A stretch of DNA of 14,910 nucleotides from B1 sp964443415 (GTDB taxonomy: Bacteria > Bacteroidota > Bacteroidia > UKL13-3). Every line of letters starts with the position of its first letter. Within the stretch, counting starts at the first letter, position 1. Of this stretch, positions 6,756 through 14,603 are shown one piece after another. The stretch covers positions 1-14,910 of the forward strand of contig CAYUDC010000064.1 of assembly GCA_964443415.1 (NCBI GenBank), in the 5' to 3' direction. The notes below the pieces were generated by a model, which worked only from the letters and a program-made list of their open reading frames with translations, was not told the origin of the DNA and made no database searches. The position numbers and the translations under genes were made by a program.

Positions 6756-7916
6756 ATGCAAGCATACGAACGTAAACGACTTTGGAAAATCATTTTACTT
6801 ACTGCGGCCATGGCCATTGGTGGTTTTTCTCTTTGGTACACCAGAACCATGGTGAAAGAGCTTGCAGCGCAAGAAGATAAAAAAATTAAGCTCTGGGCTA
6901 ATGCCACTCGTCAGCTGGGCTTAATTGAAAATAACATGGACATTAATTTTCTATTAGACATTATCAAAGACAATGAAACCATTCCAACCATACTGGTAGA
7001 CGACCAAGGCAATATTGTTGCCACAAGAAATTTAGATTCTCTGAGGGTAAATGACAGCACGTATCTAAAAAAACAATTAGAAGAAATGCGCGAAGAACAC
7101 GAACCTATAAAAATCGTGTATGATGAAACCAATCAACGTTATAACAACCTGTACTATAAAAATTCAACCATATTAAATGATTTAAAAACCTATCCATTTA
7201 TACAACTTGGGCTCATTGCATTTTTTGCTATCATGAGTTATTTGGCATTAAGTAGCAGCCGAAGAGCAGAGCAAAACCAGGTATGGGTGGGAATGAGTAA
7301 AGAAACTGCGCATCAATTGGGGACCCCCATTTCTAGTTTGCGCGAATGGCATAACTTGTTAAAGGAAACAGAAAAAGAACAACAAGAAGAAATCTTAAAA
7401 GAAGTAGATTACGATATTCAAAGGTTAGAACTCATTACCGAGCGTTTCTCAAAAATTGGATCAGCCCCTGTATTAAAAGAAGAAAATTTAGACTTAGTGA
7501 TAGAAAAATCAATTTCCTATCTTAGAAGCAGGGTCTCTAGCCAAGTTAACTTCGAAGTGAATATTCAACAACCCGGTAACTGGGCAAGAATAAACATCCC
7601 ATTGTTTGAGTGGGTAATTGAAAACTTATGTAAAAATGCCGTAGATGCCATGGATGGAAAAGGAAATCTTAGCATTTTGCTCAACCACGACGATACACAC
7701 GTGTATATAGATATTAAAGATACCGGTAAAGGCATTCCAAGAGGCAAGTTTAAAACCGTTTTTAAGCCTGGCTTCACCACTAAAAAAAGGGGCTGGGGAT
7801 TGGGTTTGTCTTTGGTTAAGCGCATAGTAGAACAATACCACAAAGGGCAGATTTATGTTAGACATTCAGAACCCGGTAAAGGAACTACATTTAGAATTAT
7901 GCTCGAATTAGCCTAA
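6756..7916 (+). CDS. Membrane sensor histidine kinase (orphan)
   Basis: This 386-residue protein has one membrane helix near 11-28 and a second near 147-166, enclosing about 118 residues that should face the periplasm. The kinase core follows. The H-box is K-E-T-A-H186-Q-L-G-T-P-I-S-S, with Q-L-G in place of the more usual E-L-R/K. The N-box is E289-N-L-C-K-N294-A-V-D-A-M, G1 is D322-T-G-K-G-I-P, the F-box is F-K-P-G-F-T-T-K, and G2 is G346-W-G-L-G-L-S-L-V. All ATP-binding motifs are intact, so it should autophosphorylate. No HAMP domain is evident between the second helix and the H-box. No response regulator lies in the window, so the partner must be elsewhere. It is divergent from the cyclase gene, and its 3' end sits 5 bp from the convergent oxidase gene. 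The signal is unknown. Confidence 0.9.
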   Translation: MQAYERKRLWKIILLTAAMAIGGFSLWYTRTMVKELAAQEDKKIKLWANATRQLGLIENNMDINFLLDIIKDNETIPTILVDDQGNIVATRNLDSLRVNDSTYLKKQLEEMREEHEPIKIVYDETNQRYNNLYYKNSTILNDLKTYPFIQLGLIAFFAIMSYLALSSSRRAEQNQVWVGMSKETAHQLGTPISSLREWHNLLKETEKEQQEEILKEVDYDIQRLELITERFSKIGSAPVLKEENLDLVIEKSISYLRSRVSSQVNFEVNIQQPGNWARINIPLFEWVIENLCKNAVDAMDGKGNLSILLNHDDTHVYIDIKDTGKGIPRGKFKTVFKPGFTTKKRGWGLGLSLVKRIVEQYHKGQIYVRHSEPGKGTTFRIMLELA

Positions 7917-7932
7917 AGCACCTATTGCTTTA
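7914..7932. terminator. Short hairpin between the convergent kinase and oxidase genes
   Basis: TAAAGCA (7914-7920) and TGCTTTA (7926-7932) form a perfect 7-bp stem with a 5-nt loop, and include both genes' stop codons. It is AT-rich and lacks a long T-run, so at best it is a weak bidirectional terminator. Confidence 0.3.
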
Positions 7933-9922
7933 TCATTCTTTTAAACGCCACTCCTCTTTCTGTTTCTATTTTGATGATGTAAAAGCCAGCTGGTAAAAGG
8001 CTCATATCAATCGTAGCACTGCTGCCTTTTACAGTTTCTTGCAGGAGGTTCAACCCAAATTGATTGATGATGGCGAGCTGCACCATTTGCTGATCTTGCC
8101 ATTGAAGATTTAGGATATCACTACAAGGATTTGGGAATAATTTGATGGCTTCGTTTTCTAGGTTTTCTATAATAGAATTGGTGCTTACTTTTAACAGTGC
8201 CATTTCACTAGTTATCTGGCAAGTTTGTGTAGAAACCTTACATCTAAATTGTTGGTTGTTATTTAAGGGGGCAATGTTTGCAACAATCAGAGAATCTGTT
8301 TGGGCTCCGGCATATTGACCCGCATTTTGTAGGTCTTGAAATCCAAAACCAACATTGCTTTGCCATTGATAGCTGGTGGTGGCAGGCGATTTAACAGTAA
8401 TTTTAAAGCTCACAGTTTCACCTGAAGGTTTCTCTTGATTGAGTGGTTGCGCAATGATTTCATTACAGGGAGAATTTACTACAAATTGTCCCATCATCCC
8501 ATCGTCTTCATGCGTTAACATATGACAATGGTACATATAGGGTAAGGTGTCATTATAAAAGTCTTCGAACTTGGTGATGAATCTTACCGTTCCATTACCC
8601 GGTGGTACCAATATTACATCCTTTTTTCCTTGGAGGTTTGGTGGTGGGGCCACTCCATTGATGTCTAACACATAAAACTGCACATTGTGCAAGTGAAATG
8701 GATGCGCAATAGGTGATTGATTTCTTAATTCCCAAATTTCTATGTTCTCAAATGGCACCTTAAAATTAATTACATCCATATCAAAATGTTCGTTATTAAA
8801 AACAAACGGACCATTGATGGCACCCTGACCCATGGTCATAGAGCTAAACACAATATTGCGAGTAGTATTGGCAGAATTTGCCAACCATGGTTGATGTGCA
8901 ATTAGGGTGGTAGGAATACTAAGTACAGGATTTTGTGTGGGTGAAGTGATATTTATTTTTAGAATGGTGAAAATACTTCCATTTAATTTATTCTGAGAAT
9001 AATTGGGGATTTGTTGCCCAGCTCCCATGCCAGGTTGAGCAGCACCGTATCTGCCATTTGGAATTTCATTTCCATAATTAATTAATTCGATTTGGCTTTG
9101 TTCTACATCACTAAGGTTTACCAAAATCTCTGCTCTTTCTCCAGGTGCCAGTAGGAGCCTTGTTAATGCAACAGGTGCGGTTAATAACCCTCCGTCTGAC
9201 CCAATTTGATAAAATGTTTTATTGGCGGTAAACCCCAAATTATACAATCGCTCTGGAGAGCCGTTTAATAACCTTAACCTAACTACCTGTTTTGGTAAAT
9301 TTACATAAGGATTAATGGTGCCATTAACCATTAATAAAGTATCTAGAGCTGTATGTGTGGTAACAATTTGATTATTGGCATCAATCCCCTTGGTTTGGAT
9401 GGCAAGAGGAATATCATCTACACCATAGGTTCTAGGAAGCACAAGTTTAGATTCAACTTCATCTTTTACTATAATAAACCCAGCAATTCCTTTTTGCACG
9501 TGGTCGTAGGTTTTCATGTGCAAATGAGGATGGTACCAATGGGTGCTCGCTTGATCCAACACCTCAAAAGACGGCGACCAAGTTGCACCAGGCAAAATGG
9601 TAATGTGCGGGCCCCCATCATTTTGAGGAGCCACATGCATGCCATGCCAATGTATGGTAGTAGTATCAGAAAGATTGTTTTTTACTTGAAAGCTGATGTT
9701 TTGATGCTTTCTTAAAATCAGTGTTGGCGCAAGAATGTCGCCATTAATACCCATGGTTTGAGTGGGGGTTCCAGGAAAGAATGCTTTACTCCCATTTCTA
9801 ATCTCTAAGTTAATTTGGTTGCCAGATAAAGTGTCTGGAATGAGTAACAACTGCTGCGCTTTGCTTGCATAATATAAACCCAATATGAAATATACGGAAA
9901 ATAAAAGCTTCTTCATTTTCAT
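7922..9922 (-). CDS. Secreted multicopper oxidase with Ig-like module and T9SS sorting domain
   Basis: This protein is about 666 residues, starting at one of the close ATGs at 9928, 9922 or 9916; all give a signal peptide ending near Y-A-S-K-A-Q. A longer reading to 10003 runs through the intergenic palindrome and is rejected. Residues about 30-480 form a CueO/SufI/bilirubin-oxidase-like three-cupredoxin oxidase. All four copper motifs are intact: H91-W-H-G-M-H96, H128-W-Y-H-P-H-L-H135, H407-P-F-H-L-H412, and H465-C-H-M-L-T-H471-E-D-D-G-M476. It should therefore oxidise a substrate (metal ion, phenolic or other) with reduction of O2 to water. Residues about 485-580 are Ig-like (Y-Q-W-Q-S-N, F-R-C-K-V). 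The last 75 or so are a type A T9SS domain (L-F-P-N-P, then G-F-Y-I-I-K-I and a basic end), so the product is exported and probably surface-attached or released. The true substrate is not evident. Confidence 0.88.
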   Translation of the reverse strand: MKMKKLLFSVYFILGLYYASKAQQLLLIPDTLSGNQINLEIRNGSKAFFPGTPTQTMGINGDILAPTLILRKHQNISFQVKNNLSDTTTIHWHGMHVAPQNDGGPHITILPGATWSPSFEVLDQASTHWYHPHLHMKTYDHVQKGIAGFIIVKDEVESKLVLPRTYGVDDIPLAIQTKGIDANNQIVTTHTALDTLLMVNGTINPYVNLPKQVVRLRLLNGSPERLYNLGFTANKTFYQIGSDGGLLTAPVALTRLLLAPGERAEILVNLSDVEQSQIELINYGNEIPNGRYGAAQPGMGAGQQIPNYSQNKLNGSIFTILKINITSPTQNPVLSIPTTLIAHQPWLANSANTTRNIVFSSMTMGQGAINGPFVFNNEHFDMDVINFKVPFENIEIWELRNQSPIAHPFHLHNVQFYVLDINGVAPPPNLQGKKDVILVPPGNGTVRFITKFEDFYNDTLPYMYHCHMLTHEDDGMMGQFVVNSPCNEIIAQPLNQEKPSGETVSFKITVKSPATTSYQWQSNVGFGFQDLQNAGQYAGAQTDSLIVANIAPLNNNQQFRCKVSTQTCQITSEMALLKVSTNSIIENLENEAIKLFPNPCSDILNLQWQDQQMVQLAIINQFGLNLLQETVKGSSATIDMSLLPAGFYIIKIETERGVAFKRMIKQ

Positions 9923-9972
9923 GATCATTAGAATTGTAAGTAACAATTTTAGGCAAATGTTAGCCAGAGAAC

Positions 9973-9988
9973 TGTAACAAAGGTTACA
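9973..9988. promoter_or_regulatory. TGTAAC-N4-GTTACA palindrome between the oxidase gene and ruvX
   Basis: This is a perfect 6+4+6 inverted repeat in the divergent intergenic region, about 51 bp upstream of the oxidase ATG (9922) and 34 bp upstream of the ruvX ATG (10022). The symmetry and size suit a Crp/Fnr-family dimer. From memory, sites of this general form are attributed to redox/NO-responsive Crp/Fnr regulators in Bacteroidota, but I have not checked this. On the minus strand its centre contains TTTG, 15 bp before TAACATTTG (9954-9962), a one-base-longer variant of the -7 element, so it may overlap the oxidase promoter. Confidence 0.5.
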
Positions 9989-10021
9989 ATTAAAAGAAAT
10001 CACTTTACCTTGCAGGCCAAT

Positions 10022-10438
10022 ATGGGAAGAATTTTGGGAATAGATTTTGGCACCAAACGAATAGGTTTAGCAGTAACTGATCCTTTAAAAATCATTGCTT
10101 CTAGCTTGGCAACTATTGAAACCAAAACAGCCATTTCTTGGATAAAAGACTATTGCAGCAAAGAGGAAGTAGAAACCTTTGTGGTTGGAAAACCATTACA
10201 AATGGACGGCAGCGATTCTGAATCTGCGGCCGCAACAGAAAAATTTATATCTTTGCTGGCTCAATCTTTTCCCAATATTGCCATTGCAAGAATAGACGAA
10301 AGACTCACTTCTAAAATGGCAAGCAGGGCGATGGTTGAGATGGGATTGAAGAAAAAAGACCGACAAAAAAAAGGCAACATAGACCAAATCAGTGCTGTAC
10401 TTATTCTTCAGTCTTTTATGGACATGCGACAACAATAA
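10022..10438 (+). CDS. ruvX: RuvX/YqgF family pre-16S rRNA nuclease
   Basis: This 138-residue RNase H-fold protein has the usual length for the family. The N-terminus M-G-R-I-L-G-I-D8-F-G-T-K-R-I-G-L-A is the diagnostic first strand with the catalytic Asp. I-A-R-I-D-E93-R-L-T-S carries the second acidic residue, and N-I-D121-Q-I-S-A-V-L-I-L the third. The family takes part in 5' maturation of 16S rRNA and was once called a putative Holliday junction resolvase. The ATG at 10022 is chosen; a TTG at 10010 would add four unneeded residues. It lies 3 bp before def, almost certainly as an operon. Confidence 0.93.
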   Translation: MGRILGIDFGTKRIGLAVTDPLKIIASSLATIETKTAISWIKDYCSKEEVETFVVGKPLQMDGSDSESAAATEKFISLLAQSFPNIAIARIDERLTSKMASRAMVEMGLKKKDRQKKGNIDQISAVLILQSFMDMRQQ

Positions 10439-10441
10439 TTT

Positions 10442-10996
10442 ATGATATTACCAATAGTAGCATACGGAGATCCGGTACTTAGAAAAGTGGGTGAAAATAT
10501 CACCGCGGAATATCCAAATTTAACAGAATTGATTGCCAACATGTGGGAAACCATGTACAATGCCCACGGGGTTGGGTTGGCCGCTCCACAGGTTGGAAAA
10601 GCTATCAATCTATTCATTATAGATACTGAAGCCTTTGAAAATGAAGAATATCCTATAGAAAAGAAAGTATTTATTAATTCAGAAATACTCTCAGAAACTG
10701 GAGAAAAATGGGATTACGAGGAAGGTTGTTTGAGTATTCCACACATTAGAGAGAACGTAAGTAGGCATGCAAAATTGAGAATTCGCTACCAAAATGAGCA
10801 CTTCGAAACCTTCGAACAAGATTTTGATGGCATAGCAGCCCGCGTAATTCAACATGAATATGATCATTGCAAAGGAAAACTCTTTGTTGACCATATTTCT
10901 CAATTGAAAAGACGTTTATTAAAAAATAAGCTCATTGCCATCTCAAAAGGCGGGGCAAGGGTAGATTACAAAATGCGTTTACCTAATTTGAGGTAA
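10442..10996 (+). CDS. def: Peptide deformylase
   Basis: This 184-residue metalloenzyme removes the formyl group from the N-terminal methionine of new proteins. All three family motifs are present: G43-V-G-L-A-A-P-Q50, E94-G-C96-L-S, and Q137-H138-E139-Y-D-H142. C96, H138 and H142 bind the metal and E139 is the catalytic base. Tyr at 140 and Cys after H142 are mild departures from the usual HExDHL. Its length matches bacterial deformylases. It follows ruvX with only 3 bp between them and probably shares its promoter. No methionyl-tRNA formyltransferase gene is adjacent. Confidence 0.95.
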   Translation: MILPIVAYGDPVLRKVGENITAEYPNLTELIANMWETMYNAHGVGLAAPQVGKAINLFIIDTEAFENEEYPIEKKVFINSEILSETGEKWDYEEGCLSIPHIRENVSRHAKLRIRYQNEHFETFEQDFDGIAARVIQHEYDHCKGKLFVDHISQLKRRLLKNKLIAISKGGARVDYKMRLPNLR

Positions 10997-11025
10997 ATTT
11001 TTTCATTTTTCTAGCTCGTTTTCAG

Positions 11026-11051
11026 GATTTTTTGCAAAAAATGCAAAAATC
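11026..11051. repeat. AT-rich inverted repeat after def
   Basis: T6-GC-A6 (11028-11041) is a perfect 14-bp palindrome, and GATTTTTTGC (11026-11035) can also pair with GCAAAAATC (11043-11051) with one bulged T. It lies 30 bp after the def stop and 75 bp before the acyl-CoA ligase gene. It could be a weak terminator or a bent AT-rich site; the lack of GC pairs makes either uncertain. Confidence 0.3.
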
Positions 11052-11126
11052 TTTACAACTATTCGCATCATATCGTTTTTAGCCTTTACCCAAAATATCT
11101 TTATTCGCATTACTAATAATTTGTTA

Positions 11127-13025
11127 ATGGACCAGAAATTTGTACTCGATTATCATTTTCCTTCCCTACATCCATACCTAAAGTATGTAGCAAACAATGT
11201 TAAAACACCAGACAGCATTTACCTTTCAGAAAAAAAGAAAGATGCCTACAGAGGTTTAACCTATAAAGAAGTAATTGACCAAGCAGATGCCATATCTGCT
11301 TACTTTTTAAATAAAGGATATGAAAAGCAACAAACAGTTGCATTGATTATAGAAAATTGTCCCGAGTACATCACCTTCGACCAAGGCTTGATGCAATTAG
11401 GTTTAGTAAATGTTTCTATTTATCCCACCCTTTCCGAATCCGAAATCGAATATATTTTAAACGATTCAGGAGCAAAAGCCATATTGGTAGGAACGCCATT
11501 TCTGTTAAAGAAAATTAACAAGATAAAGCACAATTGCCCAAAGTTAGAGCAAATCATCATTGCCTTTAATACCGATAAACGAGATGAAGGGGTGATAACC
11601 TACGATGAAATGATTGCAAAGGGCAAGGAATTATATGCCACTACAAAACCCCAAGTGGATGCTCGATTAGCCACAGTTACCCGCGATGATTTAAGTTGCC
11701 TATTGTATACCTCTGGCACCACCGGAAAGCCAAAGGGCGCCATGCTTACACACGACAACTTCTTAAGCGATTTAGAAATGGCGCTTGAGTTGGTTTACAT
11801 CGTCAATAAGGATTATGTGTTCTTGTCGTTTTTACCGATGTGCCACGTGTATGAACGCACAGCCACTTATTATTTAAGCACGGTGGTTGGAACCCAAATT
11901 GCTTTTGCACAAAGTTTAGAAGCACTTACCTCTAATATACAGGAGGTGAAACCAACCGCAATTCTTACCGTACCAAGATTGCTCGAAAGGATTGAAGAAA
12001 GAGTTAGGAAAAATGTTACCTCTAAAGGTGGATTAAGTCTTAAAATCTTTAATTGGTCTATTAAAGCTGGTGAGAAAAGAAGGCTATTAAGAGAGGCTGG
12101 CAAAACCCCAGGACCTATTTTAGCACTACAACTTGCAGTGGCCGAAAAATTAGTTTTCTCTAAAATCAAAGAAAAACTAGGCGGCAATATGAAAATTATG
12201 ATCAGTGGTGGTGGCGCAATGCCACAGCATGTAGGTGAATTCTTTGGAAATATTGGTGTTTTAGTATGCGAAGGATATGGATTAACCGAAACCTCACCAC
12301 TAGTAACAGTGAACGAACCACATCGCCAAGTGTTTGGAGCGGTTGGCCGTGTAGGAAGACTAAACGAAGTTGCCATACAAAATCCAGATACCAAAGAAAT
12401 CATTACCATTCAAACATTTGATAGCTTTGATCCCAATTTTGAGTGCGCCGAAGGAGAAATTTTAGTAAGAGGCCGCAACGTCATGAAAGGCTATTGGAAC
12501 CTACCAGAAGCCACAGCAGAAGCCATTGATAAGGATGGTTGGTTGCACACTGGAGATGTTGGAAAATTCTATAAAGGTTACTTGAAAATCACCGATAGGA
12601 TCAAGAACATATTAGTAAATTCATTTGGTAAAAATGTTTATCCAACCCCTATCGAAAACACTTATCTAAAGTCGAATAAAATCGAGCAAATCTTCTTGAT
12701 TGGAGACAAACAAGAATACCTAACTGCCATTATTGTTCCTTCTAGAGAAGAAATGAAAGAGGTATTTGGCTTTAAAGAAAGCTATTTCGAAGAAGCCGAT
12801 GATTTTATTAGAGAAGAAAAAATCATCAAATGGGTAGAAGAAGACATGTCTAAGTTGTCTCATGAACTGGGCAAGTTCGAGCGTGTTAAGCACTTTGTAC
12901 TAAAACGTCGTCCATTTACGCTAGACTCTGGCGAAATGACTCCTACTCAAAAAGTAAAAAGAAAAGTTGTTGAGCAAAAGTACGCTGCCGAAATCAAAGG
13001 GATGTACAAAGCTATTGTAGATTAA
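11127..13025 (+). CDS. Long-chain fatty acid-CoA ligase (AMP-forming)
   Basis: This 632-residue adenylate-forming enzyme activates fatty acids to acyl-CoA through an acyl-AMP intermediate. The phosphate loop is Y-T-S-G-T-T-G-K-P-K-G (194-204). The adenine/acyl region Y-G-L-T-E-T-S-P is at 384-391, with G-W-L-H-T-G-D at 471-477. The hinge and C-terminal domain carry I-T-D-R-I-K-N-I-L-V-N followed by G-K502-N-V-Y-P. The length and the insert before the adenine motif fit the eukaryote-like FAA/ACSL subgroup common in Bacteroidota more than the shorter E. coli FadD. The ATG at 11127 is preferred to an upstream in-frame TTG at 11121. It appears to be transcribed alone, and its stop codon overlaps that of the convergent acetyltransferase gene. 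Chain-length preference cannot be read. Confidence 0.93.
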   Translation: MDQKFVLDYHFPSLHPYLKYVANNVKTPDSIYLSEKKKDAYRGLTYKEVIDQADAISAYFLNKGYEKQQTVALIIENCPEYITFDQGLMQLGLVNVSIYPTLSESEIEYILNDSGAKAILVGTPFLLKKINKIKHNCPKLEQIIIAFNTDKRDEGVITYDEMIAKGKELYATTKPQVDARLATVTRDDLSCLLYTSGTTGKPKGAMLTHDNFLSDLEMALELVYIVNKDYVFLSFLPMCHVYERTATYYLSTVVGTQIAFAQSLEALTSNIQEVKPTAILTVPRLLERIEERVRKNVTSKGGLSLKIFNWSIKAGEKRRLLREAGKTPGPILALQLAVAEKLVFSKIKEKLGGNMKIMISGGGAMPQHVGEFFGNIGVLVCEGYGLTETSPLVTVNEPHRQVFGAVGRVGRLNEVAIQNPDTKEIITIQTFDSFDPNFECAEGEILVRGRNVMKGYWNLPEATAEAIDKDGWLHTGDVGKFYKGYLKITDRIKNILVNSFGKNVYPTPIENTYLKSNKIEQIFLIGDKQEYLTAIIVPSREEMKEVFGFKESYFEEADDFIREEKIIKWVEEDMSKLSHELGKFERVKHFVLKRRPFTLDSGEMTPTQKVKRKVVEQKYAAEIKGMYKAIVD

Positions 13026-13438
13026 ACGCTCATTTTTACATGCTCAATACCAGCTTCCCAAAAGTTTTCGCCTTCTGGTTTAAACCCATGTTTGGCATAA
13101 AGAGGGGCAGCTGTTAATTGGGCATGTAAATATTTTTTCTCGGTTCGACCCGATAATTCTTTAAGTAAATATTGAACCAAGGCCGAGCCAACCCCACATG
13201 ACCTGGCTTCCTTTAATACAGCAAAACGCTCTAATTTAATCCCCTTTTCTGTTTCTCTCCAGCGAGCTGTTCCAACAGGCTTTCCATCAAGTACGGCCAA
13301 ATAGTGAATAGATTCTTCTTCATACTCCCACTCCAATTCTTCGGGACACGCTTGCTCTACCACAAATACCACTTTTCTAATGGCCCAAGCCGTTTCTAGG
13401 TCTGATTTTTCAGTAATTTTATTGATTATGATATCCAT
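13022..13438 (-). CDS. ElaA-like GNAT family N-acetyltransferase
   Basis: This 138-residue cytoplasmic protein has the compact GNAT fold. The N-terminal A-I-R-K-V-V-F-V-V-E-Q (19-29) is the R-x-x-V-F-V-x-E-Q signature of the ElaA/YjcF-type subgroup. The central strand Y-L-A-V-L-D-G-K-P-V-G-T-A-R is followed by L-E-R-F-A-V and the acetyl-CoA loop R79-S-C-G-V-G-S85. The last helix-strand unit has A-P-L-Y-A-K-H-G-F, the usual Y-x-x-x-G-F motif. It should transfer an acetyl group from acetyl-CoA to an amine; the acceptor is unknown. It is divergent from fbaB (56 bp apart) and shares 4 bp of stop codon with the acyl-CoA ligase gene. Confidence 0.87.
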   Translation of the reverse strand: MDIIINKITEKSDLETAWAIRKVVFVVEQACPEELEWEYEEESIHYLAVLDGKPVGTARWRETEKGIKLERFAVLKEARSCGVGSALVQYLLKELSGRTEKKYLHAQLTAAPLYAKHGFKPEGENFWEAGIEHVKMSV

Positions 13439-13465
13439 TTGATAAGGTTGTTACGTAAAAAAATG

Positions 13466-13474
13466 TATGTTTGC
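13466..13474 (+). promoter_or_regulatory. -7 element of the fbaB promoter
   Basis: TATGTTTGC matches the Bacteroidota -7 pattern TAnnTTTG, often followed by C. Transcription would start near 13480, about 15 nt before the ATG at 13495. A TTTG at 13438-13441 is 24 bp upstream, longer than the usual 19-21, so the -33 assignment is unsure. The in-frame TTG at 13471 falls inside this element and is not a credible start. Confidence 0.5.
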
Positions 13475-13494
13475 GGCAATTAATTCATCACCTT

Positions 13495-14547
13495 ATGACA
13501 AAGATAGCAGAATTACTTGGTGCTAGTGCAGATACCCTGCTGAACCACGAATGTAAAACCATTTCTAAAGATCAGTTGCATTTACCCGGAAACGATTTTA
13601 TTGACCGCGTTTTTGCTCAAACCAATCGTTCTCCTCAAGTGCTAAGAAGCCTTGGAGCCATTTATGGTACAGGCCGTTTAGCCAATACAGGATATGTTTC
13701 TATTTTGCCTGTAGACCAAGGAATTGAGCACAGTGCGGGCGCATCATTTGCTCCAAATCCTGCATTTTTTGATCCAGAAAATATTGTAAAATTAGCCATT
13801 GAAGGTGGTTGTAATGCAGTAGCTTCTACTTACGGTGTATTAGCGGCTTGCTCAAGAAAATATGCCCATAAAATTCCTTTCATTGTAAAATTAAACCACA
13901 ACGAATTCCTTAGCTATCCAAATAAATTCGACCAAATTATGTTTGGTTCGGTTGAAGAAGCATGGAATTTAGGTGCTACTGCTGTAGGTGCCACCATCTA
14001 TTTTGGTTCAGACGAAAGCGGACGCCAGATTCAGGAAGTTGCTGCTGCATTTGAAAGAGCGCATGAGTTAGGAATGGCAACCATCCTTTGGTGCTATACC
14101 CGTAACAATGCCTTTAAGAAAGATGGCGTAGATTACCACACTGCCGCAGATTTAACTGGCCAAGCCAATCACTTAGGCGTAACCATCCAAGCAGATATCA
14201 TCAAACAAAAATTACCTACCACCAATGGTGGATACACTGCCTTAAACTTTGGTAAAACCCATAACAAGGTTTATACAGAATTAAGCAGCAATCACCCAAT
14301 TGATTTAACCCGTTACCAAGTAGCCAATTGCTATATGGGACGTCAAGGTTTAATTAACTCAGGTGGTGAAAGTAAAGGAGCTACCGACTTAGCCGAAGCA
14401 GTTACCACAGCGGTAATTAACAAGCGTGCAGGTGGACAAGGTTTAATCTCTGGTAGAAAAGCCTTCCAAAAGCCAATGAATGAAGGTATCGCTTTGTTAA
14501 ATGCTATTCAAGATGTGTATTTAGATAGTTCTGTTACAATAGCGTAA
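13495..14547 (+). CDS. fbaB: Class I fructose-bisphosphate aldolase (DhnA/FbaB type)
   Basis: This 350-residue cytoplasmic enzyme reversibly cleaves fructose 1,6-bisphosphate to glyceraldehyde 3-phosphate and dihydroxyacetone phosphate in glycolysis and gluconeogenesis. Its length equals E. coli FbaB. The N-terminal half has P-V-D-Q-G-I-E-H-S-A-G (72-82), typical of the DhnA family. The Schiff-base lysine is probably K237 in A-D-I-I-K-Q-K. The C-terminal third (N-C-Y-M-G-R, G-L-I-N-S-G-G, K-R-A-G-G-Q-G-L-I-S-G-R-K-A-F) closely resembles the E. coli protein as I recall it. This type uses an imine mechanism and needs no metal, unlike class II FbaA. It stands alone, with its own promoter in the short divergent gap and a strong terminator. 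Confidence 0.95.
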   Translation: MTKIAELLGASADTLLNHECKTISKDQLHLPGNDFIDRVFAQTNRSPQVLRSLGAIYGTGRLANTGYVSILPVDQGIEHSAGASFAPNPAFFDPENIVKLAIEGGCNAVASTYGVLAACSRKYAHKIPFIVKLNHNEFLSYPNKFDQIMFGSVEEAWNLGATAVGATIYFGSDESGRQIQEVAAAFERAHELGMATILWCYTRNNAFKKDGVDYHTAADLTGQANHLGVTIQADIIKQKLPTTNGGYTALNFGKTHNKVYTELSSNHPIDLTRYQVANCYMGRQGLINSGGESKGATDLAEAVTTAVINKRAGGQGLISGRKAFQKPMNEGIALLNAIQDVYLDSSVTIA

Positions 14548-14565
14548 TTAAGAATTTTCGAGATA

Positions 14566-14600
14566 AAAAGGGGCTGCTTCCTTCGGAAGCAGCCCCTTTT
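14566..14600. terminator. Strong bidirectional intrinsic terminator
   Basis: AAAAGGGGCTGCTTCC (14566-14581) pairs perfectly over 16 bp with its reverse complement at 14585-14600 around a three-base loop. On the plus strand it is followed by C-TTTT; on the minus strand the stem's own T's and the adjoining T give the U-tract. It sits between the convergent fbaB and T9SS-protein genes, 18 bp from one stop codon and 3 bp from the other, and should serve both. Confidence 0.92.
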
Positions 14601-14603
14601 CTT

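Noticed and set aside
9923..10003. Upstream extension of the multicopper oxidase to an ATG at 10003
   Set aside because: It would translate the intergenic palindrome and place 25 or more residues before an obvious signal peptide.
11121..11126. TTG start two codons upstream of the acyl-CoA ligase ATG
   Set aside because: The ATG at 11127 is stronger and nothing in the protein needs the two extra residues.
11870..12409. Minus-strand ORF of 179 codons inside the acyl-CoA ligase gene
   Set aside because: The plus strand here encodes conserved ligase sequence up to the Y-G-L-T-E-T-S-P motif; the minus-strand reading has low-complexity composition and no domain.
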